Positions 27,129-34,315 of a DNA stretch of 51,321 nt are shown piece after piece. Position numbers and translations under genes: made by a program. Numbering within the stretch: the stretch's first letter is position 1; each line of letters begins with the position of its first letter. The notes under the pieces were generated by a model. It ran no database searches and was not told the origin of the DNA. It saw only the letters and a program-made list of their open reading frames with translations. This DNA comes from Spirochaetota bacterium (lineage in GTDB: Bacteria > Spirochaetota > UBA4802 > UBA5550). The stretch covers positions 1 through 51,321 of the forward strand of contig JAJRXZ010000013.1 of NCBI GenBank assembly GCA_024276015.1, given 5' to 3'.

Positions 27129-28127
27129 ATGCTTAGGGATTCCTTTTCAAGAAAACACGACTATTTGAGAATATCCATAACCGATAAATGTAATCTGAGA
27201 TGCAGGTATTGTATGCCTGCAGAGGGAGTGAAACTTCTTTCTCATGACGAAATTCTGAGGAATGAAGAGTTTATAAAGCTTATAAAAATATTCGGTGAAA
27301 TGGGCGTCAAAAAAATACGTTTCACCGGAGGCGAACCGTTGGTAAGAAAAGGATTTACAGGTATAATAAAAGGAGCCCGAAAACTTTTCCCCGAAATTGA
27401 ATTGTGTCTCACAACTAACGGGATCCTTCTCGGAGACTACATTGATGAATTGATCGGATTGAAAATAAAAAAGCTGAATATCAGTCTCGATACAATTTCA
27501 GCAGAACGATATGAGAAGATCACAGGCAGCAATTCGATTGATCTGGTTTTGAGCAATATAGAAAAGGTCGAAAGAAGAAATTTCTTTGATTTGAAAATAA
27601 ACTGCGTGCTCTTTAAAGAAACGCTTGACTGGCTGGATGAATACCTGAATTATTTTAAGAATAAAAATGTAACCATCAGATTTATTGAACGTATGCCCTT
27701 TACCGGCGAAGATGAGGTGCAGTCTTTTATCCCTTCGGATTTATTTCTTGATTCTTTAAGGAAAAGAGGCAGATTATCGAGAAATAAAAATTATGATTCG
27801 CATGTGGCTGTGATGTATGATTACCGTTACCTCAATTCCTATCCGATGAAAATCGGAGTTATTCCTCCAATGACGCATAAATTCTGTTCATCCTGCAACA
27901 GGCTGAGATTAACTTCAGAAGGTCTGCTTAAAACATGCCTGTATTCTCAGCATCAGTTAAATCTGAAGGAACTGATCAGAAAATCTATTGATGATGAAAA
28001 GATCAAAGAGGAAATTAAGAAGTCCCTGTTTAATAAAAACAGGGAGCATAAGATGGACTGTTTCAGCGAGGACGGAGGATGTTCCGCCATTACTCTGGCC
28101 GGAGCAATGTCGAAAATAGGCGGATGA
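27129..28127 (+). CDS. moaA: GTP 3',8-cyclase MoaA (molybdenum cofactor synthesis)
   Basis: 332 residues. The radical SAM motif CNLRCRYC (C21, C25, C28) binds the first 4Fe-4S cluster. The C-terminal CSSCNRLRL with a later Cys in LLKTC binds the second cluster that holds GTP. The chain ends in the GG dipeptide typical of MoaA. It converts GTP to the precursor 3',8-cyclo-GTP. It begins two bases after the preceding gene. No other moa/mog genes are in the window. Confidence 0.94.
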   Translation: MLRDSFSRKHDYLRISITDKCNLRCRYCMPAEGVKLLSHDEILRNEEFIKLIKIFGEMGVKKIRFTGGEPLVRKGFTGIIKGARKLFPEIELCLTTNGILLGDYIDELIGLKIKKLNISLDTISAERYEKITGSNSIDLVLSNIEKVERRNFFDLKINCVLFKETLDWLDEYLNYFKNKNVTIRFIERMPFTGEDEVQSFIPSDLFLDSLRKRGRLSRNKNYDSHVAVMYDYRYLNSYPMKIGVIPPMTHKFCSSCNRLRLTSEGLLKTCLYSQHQLNLKELIRKSIDDEKIKEEIKKSLFNKNREHKMDCFSEDGGCSAITLAGAMSKIGG

Positions 28128-28151
28128 CAAAAAATATAACAGGGAGATATA

Positions 28152-28979
28152 ATGGCGGTTTCAGTAATCGATATTTATAAAGATGTTCTGCCTAAAACGA
28201 ATTGCGGCGATTGCGGATTTAATACATGCTTTGCCTTTGCAAGCATGGTGATTGTTGAAAAAAACGATATTGGCAGGTGCCCCCATATTGAAAAAGAAAT
28301 TATTGAAAAGTACAGGAGAAAATTAAAGGAGCAATATGAAGAAGGTAAGTGGGTGAAAAAAGACCTTGCAAAGGACGCTCTGGTTTATGCCAGAGAAAGG
28401 TCTTCCTCTATGGAAATTGAAGACCTGCCCCAAAGAATCGGCGGCGAATTGAAACATGAGAGCAGTGAGGCATACCTTGAATTGCCTTATTTCAATGATC
28501 ATATCATTATCAAAAAAAATGTAATTACTAAAAAAGACGGGACTCAATTAAACCCCTGGGAACAGGTTTTTATATATAATCATATGGCTCAGGGAGGTAC
28601 TTCGTTACCATCGGGGGAGTGGATATCTTTTCATGACATTCCCAATACTATCCCTAAAATAAAATCGATGAAAAACGAGGTTGAAGCGCCGCTTGTAAAG
28701 AGATTTAAAGGCAAAGTCATTGAGCTGTTGGATGAAGCCGCTCTGATAGGAGGGGAAAGCATAAAGGACGGAGAGATTTCTGCCGATGCGGTGATTCTTT
28801 TTAAGCCTATGCCCAGAGTGCCTGTTATGCTGCTTTTCTGGGACGAGGACAAGTCGGAAGGATTTGACGCTGAGGTAAAACTTCATTTTGACAAAACCGT
28901 TACTGAACACTTGGATATTGAATCGATCATGTTTTTAAGCGAAAGGATAAGGCAGTTGTTATGCGGCGACGAGGATTAG
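28152..28979 (+). CDS. 4Fe-4S domain protein with DUF3786
   Basis: 275 residues. An N-terminal iron-sulfur motif (TNCGDCGFNTCFAFASMV, then GRCPH) matches the short 4Fe-4S domain shared with the CO dehydrogenase/acetyl-CoA synthase corrinoid protein. The remainder (about residues 90-270) matches DUF3786, seen in anaerobes, with FNDHIIIKKN, NPWEQVFIYNHMAQGG and WDEDKSEGFDAEVKLHFDKT. The role is unknown; redox or corrinoid-related binding is possible. It follows moaA by 24 bases with AGGGAGA as ribosome site. Confidence 0.85.
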   Translation: MAVSVIDIYKDVLPKTNCGDCGFNTCFAFASMVIVEKNDIGRCPHIEKEIIEKYRRKLKEQYEEGKWVKKDLAKDALVYARERSSSMEIEDLPQRIGGELKHESSEAYLELPYFNDHIIIKKNVITKKDGTQLNPWEQVFIYNHMAQGGTSLPSGEWISFHDIPNTIPKIKSMKNEVEAPLVKRFKGKVIELLDEAALIGGESIKDGEISADAVILFKPMPRVPVMLLFWDEDKSEGFDAEVKLHFDKTVTEHLDIESIMFLSERIRQLLCGDED

Positions 28980-29071
28980 CAACAGGGCAAATTCCGCAAA
29001 AGTATGAAATTTGCTGCTGCAAAGGGATATGAATATTATTATGTATAAAAATTTCGTAAAGAGCGGATACG

Positions 29072-29551
29072 ATGGAAGGTTTAAAATTAAATAAGTTAAT
29101 TATAAGACTAATATTTGTTTTACTGGTATTTGTTGGAAAGGGCTTGTATGGCGCAGGTAATAACGGCGCCGGAATAGGTATTATTATTGGTGAGCCCACA
29201 GGAATATCTTTCAAATATAATAACTTTCCTGTTATAGGCATTGCCTTGTCTCTTGAAAATCATTTTCATCTTCACTGTGATTACTGGATGTTTAATTCAA
29301 GCTTAAAGGGGGATCTTTACTGGTTTGCCGGTATTGGAGGTAAATACATATATGACCTAAATAGATCGGATAAAAATCCGGATAAATATGAAGGAAAGTA
29401 CGGATTTGGGATCAGAATCCCGATTGGGATCCGGTATTATGTTGTACCTGCCCTTGAATTATTTTGCGAAATTGTTCCCGGGATATCGGTAATACCTTCA
29501 ACGGATTTTGACGGGGATGCCGGTATCGGCATAAGATATTATTTTAAATAA
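29072..29551 (+). CDS. Small outer-membrane-type beta-barrel protein
   Basis: 159 residues with a signal peptide (about 1-28, ending near GLYGAG). The mature part alternates short amphipathic strands with Gly/aromatic turns (GAGIGIIIGEPTGISFKYNN, FGIRIPIGIRYYV) and ends in GIGIRYYFK with a terminal-strand pattern. This suggests a small eight-stranded barrel of the kind annotated as DUF3996-like in spirochaetes. The identification is by pattern only. The ribosome site is weak. Confidence 0.6.
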   Translation: MEGLKLNKLIIRLIFVLLVFVGKGLYGAGNNGAGIGIIIGEPTGISFKYNNFPVIGIALSLENHFHLHCDYWMFNSSLKGDLYWFAGIGGKYIYDLNRSDKNPDKYEGKYGFGIRIPIGIRYYVVPALELFCEIVPGISVIPSTDFDGDAGIGIRYYFK

Positions 29552-29649
29552 TTCATATTTCCTTCTTCGAATTTAAATTTTACATTATCAGTAATGATCC
29601 CGCAGGCAATAAAAATTATTGCAAAAGCAAGCTGTAGTGAGAAAGGATG

Positions 29650-29667
29650 TTCCCGCCAGCCCTCAAT
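29650..29667 (+). repeat. Single arm of a dispersed GC-rich repeat
   Basis: TTCCCGCCAGCCCTCAAT in an AT-rich intergenic region. The core CCCGCCAGCCCTC recurs at 37818-37830 and, in diverged form, twice in inverted orientation at 32358-32489. Confidence 0.5.
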
Positions 29668-29695
29668 GATCCAAAAATATATGTTATAAACAGAC

Positions 29696-29724
29696 TTGAC
29701 ATTTGCTTATTTTTTATGTACATT
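29696..29724 (+). promoter_or_regulatory. Promoter for the structured leader and unknown gene
   Basis: TTGACA (29696-29701), 17-base spacer, TACATT (29719-29724). Transcription would start about 30 bases before the leader stem at 29764. Confidence 0.55.
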
Positions 29725-29763
29725 AAATATAATTAAAAGTGTCGATTTAATCTTACAACTTGC

Positions 29764-29850
29764 GGGCACTTAAAATTTGCAGCTAAAGCGTAAGGTATTA
29801 CTGCTTAACACCTGTACCGCCGCGCTTTCTGTGACGGTTTTTTTGTGCCC
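29764..29850 (+). ncRNA. Candidate three-way-junction leader RNA (riboswitch-like)
   Basis: GGGCAC (29764-29769) pairs with GTGCCC (29845-29850), and the closing stem continues across a 2x2 T mismatch with AAAA (29772-29775) against TTTT (29839-29842). Inside, AAGCGTAA (29786-29793) pairs with TTAC-T-GCTT (29798-29806), an 8-bp stem with one bulged base and a GGTA loop. ACCG (29816-29819) pairs with CGGT (29835-29838) and runs into seven Ts. The T-run can serve either as the tail of a terminator (third stem) or as the 3' side of the closing stem, which would suit an attenuation switch. The GGAGG of the next gene lies 13 bases further. No known riboswitch class was recognised. Confidence 0.5.
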
Positions 29851-29872
29851 CATATTAACTATGGAGGCTGTT

Positions 29873-30487
29873 ATGAAAGAAAGTAAAATCATTCCTTTTT
29901 TCTCTGCAAGGGAGATCAACACAATCGGGGATTATGAGAGATTCAGAAATACCAGAGCCTATATCAAGGAGAGATCATTTCTTTTCGGGAGCAGTGATAA
30001 TAAAAAAAATGCTCTTCTTGATGAATTGATGCGTCAATCCGGTTACTCAAAATTTCGAAAATTCAGGGAGCACAGAAAAGAATGGGATGATCTTTTAAGA
30101 AATATCCCTCTTGGTTATCTCTTTGCAATAGGCGTTAATATTGAAGAGTTGATGAGAAACGTCAGTATCGATATGGAGGAATACAGAAGAGCTTTAAAGA
30201 TTCCCCTGTTCCCCGGGTCAGCAGTTATAAGATTAATGGGAGGCTTTTATCAAGATAAGAAATTTCCGCCTGCAACTCCTGAATATAAAGCTATTGAGAT
30301 ATTAAAAGAATTTTCAACCGCTAACAGATTAAGATGTTGTATTAATTTTCATAATTTAAAAACAATATGGATTGAACCCGGAGAGGAAGTTCACTATTCA
30401 TATTATCCTCCGGAGATAAAAATAACCAAAAAATGGGCTGTGATAAAAAGCGATGGGCGGTTTATCGGGACTTCATGTATTGCGTAA
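29873..30487 (+). CDS. Unknown protein downstream of the structured leader
   Basis: 204 residues from ATG 29873, chosen because GGAGG lies five bases upstream; an ATG at 29861 is also in frame. No signal peptide and no membrane segment, so likely cytoplasmic. The N-terminal half is helical and charged (YERFRNTRAYIKERSFLFGS, KFRKFREHRKEWDDLLRNIP). The middle contains GVNIEELMRNVSIDMEEYRR, which could be a helix-turn-helix-like unit. The C-terminal third has beta-type segments and a pair of cysteines (RCC). No family was recognised. Its dedicated promoter and structured leader suggest specific regulation. Confidence 0.65.
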   Translation: MKESKIIPFFSAREINTIGDYERFRNTRAYIKERSFLFGSSDNKKNALLDELMRQSGYSKFRKFREHRKEWDDLLRNIPLGYLFAIGVNIEELMRNVSIDMEEYRRALKIPLFPGSAVIRLMGGFYQDKKFPPATPEYKAIEILKEFSTANRLRCCINFHNLKTIWIEPGEEVHYSYYPPEIKITKKWAVIKSDGRFIGTSCIA

Positions 30488-30523
30488 AGTTTTTTTCTTA
30501 GATGTGGTTCATTACATCATGTG

Positions 30524-30551
30524 TTGACAAAAGTATTTTATTATTTATAAT
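30524..30551 (+). promoter_or_regulatory. Near-consensus sigma-70 promoter
   Basis: TTGACA (30524-30529), 16-base spacer, exact TATAAT (30546-30551), the best promoter match noticed in the window. It points into the transposase remnant and then antisense into the 3' end of the gene at 30725-31309. Confidence 0.65.
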
Positions 30552-30586
30552 GTTGAAAGTCTAATGAAGAATACTTTGTCTTGACA

Positions 30587-30757
30587 ATGGGGGTCACCTC
30601 TGATCGTTTACGGTCGAAACACATTATGAAGGGGATTTACCTGCGTTCGGATAACGGCAATCCGATGAAAGGTGCGGCGATGCTTACGACGCGTTACATA
30701 TTTACCGATCAGGAGATGATCTCATTAGTACAAATCAAAATATCCTTCAGTCCCTAA
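30587..30757 (+). pseudogene. IS3-family transposase remnant
   Basis: A short open frame from ATG 30587 to TAA 30755 contains KGIYLRSDNGNPMKGAAMLT. This resembles the region around the second catalytic Asp of IS3-family DDE transposases, where HSDNGSPMKG is typical. Only about 45 residues of similarity remain; the first Asp, the distal Glu and the partner orfA are absent. The frame then overlaps the opposite-strand gene. It is a decayed insertion sequence and marks this stretch as mobile-element-affected. No terminal inverted repeats could be fixed. Confidence 0.6.
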
Positions 30758-31309
30758 TAGCGGAATGATTTTTCCCGACAATTCACCCAGTGAACCGGCA
30801 TATTCGATGTCAATCCAATCATCAATACTCCCCAAATAACACATCCGTTTTACACTGAAAATACGTTCTTTTTCGTCACGCAAAATGAACCGCAGAATCG
30901 GGGTAAACTGACTGTAAATCCTGGACAGTTGCTCCACGCGTTTCTTAATTTCAGCGTCAGATAATCCGAGATTTAATTCGGCAATTAGCTCTGTCAGATT
31001 CGGCCCCACACGTTCATAAATCTCTATCTCAGCAACTCGAACATTGACCCGATAATCATTCGAATTCTGATGTTGTTTTATAGCAGTTTCAATCATTTCT
31101 ACTTCTACAGGGAGAATTTTCTTCGGACGTTTTTTCGCCAATGATACAATTCCATTAACACTCTCACTGATTTCATAACCTTCGGGTATTTCCTCAACCA
31201 GATCGCCGCTTCCATCACGTGAAAAGTAATATCTGGGTTTCCCTGTTTTTGTAACACCTTTGTAAAGGTAGTATTTTCTGCCTTTTCGATTTGTATAGGT
31301 AACTGCCAT
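30725..31309 (-). CDS. Unknown protein of a widespread hypothetical family
   Basis: The preferred start is the ATG at 31309, preceded by AAAGGTG; a start at 31360 would add 17 residues. The 194-residue protein begins MAVTYTNRKGRKYYLYKGVT, a basic beta-rich N-terminus followed by RYYFSRDGSGDLVEEIPEGY and a helical middle (about 75-140). To my recollection the TYTNRKGxxYYL...IPEGYEI pattern recurs in uncharacterised accessory-region proteins of diverse bacteria, but no function is known. The gene lies beside the transposase remnant and uses a codon mix somewhat different from the core genes, consistent with acquisition. Confidence 0.65.
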   Translation of the reverse strand: MAVTYTNRKGRKYYLYKGVTKTGKPRYYFSRDGSGDLVEEIPEGYEISESVNGIVSLAKKRPKKILPVEVEMIETAIKQHQNSNDYRVNVRVAEIEIYERVGPNLTELIAELNLGLSDAEIKKRVEQLSRIYSQFTPILRFILRDEKERIFSVKRMCYLGSIDDWIDIEYAGSLGELSGKIIPLLGTEGYFDLY

Positions 31310-31417
31310 GAATTTTACACCTTTTGCGAAATATATCTGCCGCCTAACGACCAAGCTCACCTGCCTCTAAAGTATAAGGTCCTGAAGAGTGGCCAACCTC
31401 TGACAAGAGACATTCTT

Positions 31418-32242
31418 CTATCTGACAACGGGACCAACCTGCATCTCTAAAATCAACATGATCAGTTGCACAGGTGACGTTACGATATCACCGATAACAG
31501 TTCCAATATACCCAGCCTGCCGAAGCGCGTAGAACAGCTTCTTTCTCACCTTCCAATCTATGATCATGTGGGGACCATCGTATTTATCAATTTCTGTTCC
31601 ATTACAAGAGACCACGGGTTTCCCGCCATCATTCATTTTCCATATTACAGCATTTATTGAATATTTAAAGATATTGGAGAAATCGAGATATACCAGAGCA
31701 AGAGGATACTTTTCTTTCGGAATAGTGTAGTTGTAATACGTCTTCATTATAGCAACAGGAGAAGACTTTTCCCCACGTTTCTGATTAAATATAGCATAGA
31801 AAGCTTTCATATTCTGAATAGCGGAAAACCTCAACACAAGATAAGCAGAAATTGGCCCACTTCTGTGAAATTCAGACTCTCTGACAATAACCAACCCGGG
31901 CATCTCAACACGTTTTCCGGTTGCCTCCAGATGACCACTCTGCCCAACCCGATAAGTTGATCGCATTTGAGGAGCTTTCTGTACCATTATATGGAGATAG
32001 CGATTTTTCCCCTTCAAAACTCCGTTGAACAGAAGGCGGTAAAAAACTTTACCATCTATTGTCTCTTCCCCCGCCCATAGGCCTTTGAAGATAGCTACAG
32101 ATTTTCCTTTCGGGATCCGAAACTCTCTTCTGGCATTTTTATACCTTTGATTTGACTTATGATAATTTGAAGTAATACATCCTGAGAAAGCAATGAAACT
32201 TATGAGCACAAGAATCAACATAGATATTTTTTTATAACCCAT
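31418..32242 (-). CDS. Unknown lipoprotein in the accessory region
   Basis: 274 residues with a lipoprotein signal (MGYKKISMLILVLISFIAFS then Gly-Cys), so lipid-anchored in the envelope. The body contains PKGKSVAIFKGLWAGEETID and a long beta-rich central part. The last ~45 residues (about 228-274) include a hydrophobic segment (GYIGTVIGDIVTSPVQLIML). No family was recognised. Another lipoprotein-type domain of unknown role is the best description. It lies between the mobile-element remnant and the palindromic repeat element. Confidence 0.65.
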   Translation of the reverse strand: MGYKKISMLILVLISFIAFSGCITSNYHKSNQRYKNARREFRIPKGKSVAIFKGLWAGEETIDGKVFYRLLFNGVLKGKNRYLHIMVQKAPQMRSTYRVGQSGHLEATGKRVEMPGLVIVRESEFHRSGPISAYLVLRFSAIQNMKAFYAIFNQKRGEKSSPVAIMKTYYNYTIPKEKYPLALVYLDFSNIFKYSINAVIWKMNDGGKPVVSCNGTEIDKYDGPHMIIDWKVRKKLFYALRQAGYIGTVIGDIVTSPVQLIMLILEMQVGPVVR

Positions 32243-32357
32243 CTTCCACCGAGCTTCAGAGTTTTATTTTTTTTTCTATAGGTTACCGCACTGATAAAAA
32301 AATTCCTTCTAACAGTGTTCACTTTATGTCAACATCGTCAAGCTTTTTTTGGTCCTG

Positions 32358-32489
32358 TATTGAGAGGGCCGGCGGGAACTAAAAAATTACCCTAAAAATA
32401 GCTCAAAAGTACTAAACAAATTCGGTGAAAGTACTAAACAAATAGGCAAAATTAGCCTATAAATCAAGTTCCCTCCAGCCCTCTTAATA
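32358..32489. repeat. Palindromic repeat element (REP/MITE-like)
   Basis: Two 23-base arms, 32358-32380 and 32467-32489, are inverted copies matching at 20 of 23 positions; the shared core is AGTTCCC-CC-GCCCTC with scattered changes. They enclose 86 AT-rich bases containing a duplicated AAAGTACTAAACAAAT (32406-32421 and 32428-32443) and a small hairpin ATAGGC/GCCTAT (32442-32460). The same arm occurs singly at 29650 and 37817. No coding capacity is seen in 32243-32495. Confidence 0.65.
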
Positions 32490-32495
32490 CCTTTC

Positions 32496-32524
32496 TTGAC
32501 AAAATTGTCCATGTATGCTATATA
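32496..32524 (+). promoter_or_regulatory. Promoter of the dehydrogenase-lyase operon
   Basis: TTGACA (32496-32501), 17-base spacer, TATATA (32519-32524) preceded by TGC, an extended -10. It lies directly next to the right arm of the palindromic element, about 90 bases before the first gene. Confidence 0.65.
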
Positions 32525-32611
32525 AGGTTAAGTTTCGGAAGATTATTAACGCTTTAATTGTTCTGTTAAAGACTCTGATAACATTGCCCCATTTTAACGG
32601 AAAGAGAGTAA

Positions 32612-33832
32612 ATGAAGGGATTACAATTTAATGTAAATGTTCCTAAATTTATTGCTGCAAAGAGCCTTGGAGCAATATTTGGCAGCTCTGTTTATTACAG
32701 AGGCCCTCTTAAAACAGTAGGGATCGCGGATATCCCTGAACCGGAACTCCCTTCGCCTGACTGGGTTAAGATCAAGACAATTTATTGCGGTTTCTGCGGC
32801 AGCGACCTTAACCTGATCTGCCTTCATGATTCTCCAACCGCTTCTCCCTTTACATCATTCCCCTGTATTATCGGGCATGAGATCGCGGGCGAAATAGTGG
32901 AAACAGGTTCAAATGTTAAAGGCTTTAAGGCCGGTGACAGGGTAGTGTTAAACCCTGCTCTCAGTTGTGAAGTCAGGGAGATATCTCCTGTCTGTAGTAG
33001 CTGCCGGTCAGGCAGAGATTGTAATTGTGAGAACTTTGCAGAGGGCGGGCTTCCGCCCGGAATGTTTACAGGTATTAGCAGCGGTGTTAACGGCGGTTTC
33101 GCGCCATTTCTTGTAGCCCATAAGAGCCGGCTTTTCCCGGTGCCTCACGGGATGAGTTCGGAATCGGCAGTTATGACCGAGCCGCTCTCGGTTGCGTTAC
33201 AGGCGCTCTTTGACAACATGCCGAGCAATAATGAGAAGATCCTTATTGTTGGCGGAGGTGTGATCGGGAATCTGATTATACAATCCGCGCGCGTACTTGC
33301 GCCCAATTGCCATATTTCTCTGATAGAACCTTCGCCCTTTACCGCTGAACTCGCTTTGAGCATGGGCGCTGACGAAGTTATACCGGCGAGAGAGGTTTTT
33401 GAGCATACGGCAAGGATCACCGGAGCAAAGGTTTACAAACCCCTGCTTGGAATGAAAATAGCTATGGGCGGTTTCGGTAGGATATATGATACAGTGGCTT
33501 CTTCGTCAACTTTGAATCTCAGTATGAGGCTTCTTGCTTCAATGGGAACACTCAGCATTGTGGGTATTGGTGGTGATGTGAAGCTTGATCTTACGCCGCT
33601 CTGGCTAAAACTTCAGACGGTGAAGGGTGTCTATGCCTATGGGATTGCGGAGTACAATGGCAAAAACCGCCATGTCTTTGAAATTGCTCTTGATCTTATG
33701 AAAGAGAACAGGGTAAATGGGGAAATTCTGGTAACTCACAAGTTTGCACTTGAGGATTATGTCAGAATGATTGAAATTAACATGAATAAAGGAAAATTTC
33801 AGGCTGTAAAAACCGTAGTTTTCTTTGATTGA
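32612..33832 (+). CDS. Zinc-dependent alcohol dehydrogenase family protein
   Basis: 406-residue medium-chain dehydrogenase/reductase. The N-terminal catalytic domain has CGFCGSDLN with C62 as the likely catalytic-zinc ligand, IIGHEIAGEI supplying His-Glu, and GDRVV. A Cys cluster (CSSCRSGRDCNC) stands in the structural-zinc lobe. The nucleotide-binding motif is ILIVGGGVIGNLI. Threonine/sorbitol-dehydrogenase-like members oxidise secondary alcohols with NAD(P). The substrate is unknown. It is first in an operon with an SCP2-like protein and a ThDP-dependent lyase, so it may supply or use a hydroxy/keto intermediate of the same pathway. Confidence 0.88.
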   Translation: MKGLQFNVNVPKFIAAKSLGAIFGSSVYYRGPLKTVGIADIPEPELPSPDWVKIKTIYCGFCGSDLNLICLHDSPTASPFTSFPCIIGHEIAGEIVETGSNVKGFKAGDRVVLNPALSCEVREISPVCSSCRSGRDCNCENFAEGGLPPGMFTGISSGVNGGFAPFLVAHKSRLFPVPHGMSSESAVMTEPLSVALQALFDNMPSNNEKILIVGGGVIGNLIIQSARVLAPNCHISLIEPSPFTAELALSMGADEVIPAREVFEHTARITGAKVYKPLLGMKIAMGGFGRIYDTVASSSTLNLSMRLLASMGTLSIVGIGGDVKLDLTPLWLKLQTVKGVYAYGIAEYNGKNRHVFEIALDLMKENRVNGEILVTHKFALEDYVRMIEINMNKGKFQAVKTVVFFD

Positions 33833-33856
33833 TCTTTTAACATAAAGGAGAGTCTG

Positions 33857-34213
33857 ATGAAATTTGCGCTTCTTCTTTTTGCCCTTGATAAAATATTAAG
33901 AGTAGCTTCCAGAACGAACGGAGATTTTAAGAAATATATCGAAAAGGCCAGAACGCGCATTCTCATTAAAACAGAAGACGGTAAACGGGCGCGTCTTTTT
34001 ATTTTTGATAAAGGAAAAATAACTTCTATTTCGGGCGATCATAAAGTTTTTGATGCAGCGCTTGTATGGAAAGATGCCGCAACAGGTTTTTCCGTAATGA
34101 CTGATAAAGGCAAAGATGCGTCTTTTAATGCTGCAGCAGAAGGTAAACTTAAAGTGGAAGGAATGAGTATTTATGCCCAGTGGTTTGAAGACGGGATGAA
34201 ACTTATCCTCTAA
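33857..34213 (+). CDS. Small SCP2-like (sterol carrier) protein
   Basis: 118 residues, no signal peptide, preceded by AAAGGAGAG. The central and C-terminal pattern (RILIKTEDGKRARLFIFDKG, AALVWKDAATGFSVMT and AAAEGKLKVEGMSIYAQWF) resembles the SCP2 fold, in which a beta-sheet and helices form a tunnel for acyl-CoA or lipid. The similarity is by pattern, not by a diagnostic motif. It lies 24 bases after the dehydrogenase gene and about 100 bases before the lyase. A lipid/acyl-CoA-binding role would suit a hydroxyacyl-CoA pathway. Confidence 0.5.
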   Translation: MKFALLLFALDKILRVASRTNGDFKKYIEKARTRILIKTEDGKRARLFIFDKGKITSISGDHKVFDAALVWKDAATGFSVMTDKGKDASFNAAAEGKLKVEGMSIYAQWFEDGMKLIL

Positions 34214-34315
34214 TGGCGGTCTGCTTTGAAAACCGTAATACTGCGGCAAACACCGGTTATGCATGATGGGATGGCGGTAATATAGTGATATTTTTATATT
34301 TATAGGAGAGTATAT

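Noticed and set aside
29803-29809. Integron attC-like RYYYAAC (GCTTAAC)
   Set aside because: No matching GTTRRRY partner at suitable distance, no integrase and no cassette array.
29764-29850. Known cyclic-di-GMP, guanidine, preQ1 or fluoride riboswitch
   Set aside because: The conserved sequence blocks of these classes could not be found; only the secondary structure is supported.
31380-31440. Inverted or direct repeats marking the right end of the IS remnant (CCAACCT copies)
   Set aside because: Short GGCCAACCTCTGAC/GACCAACCTGCATC similarities are too weak, and one copy is coding for the lipoprotein C-terminus.
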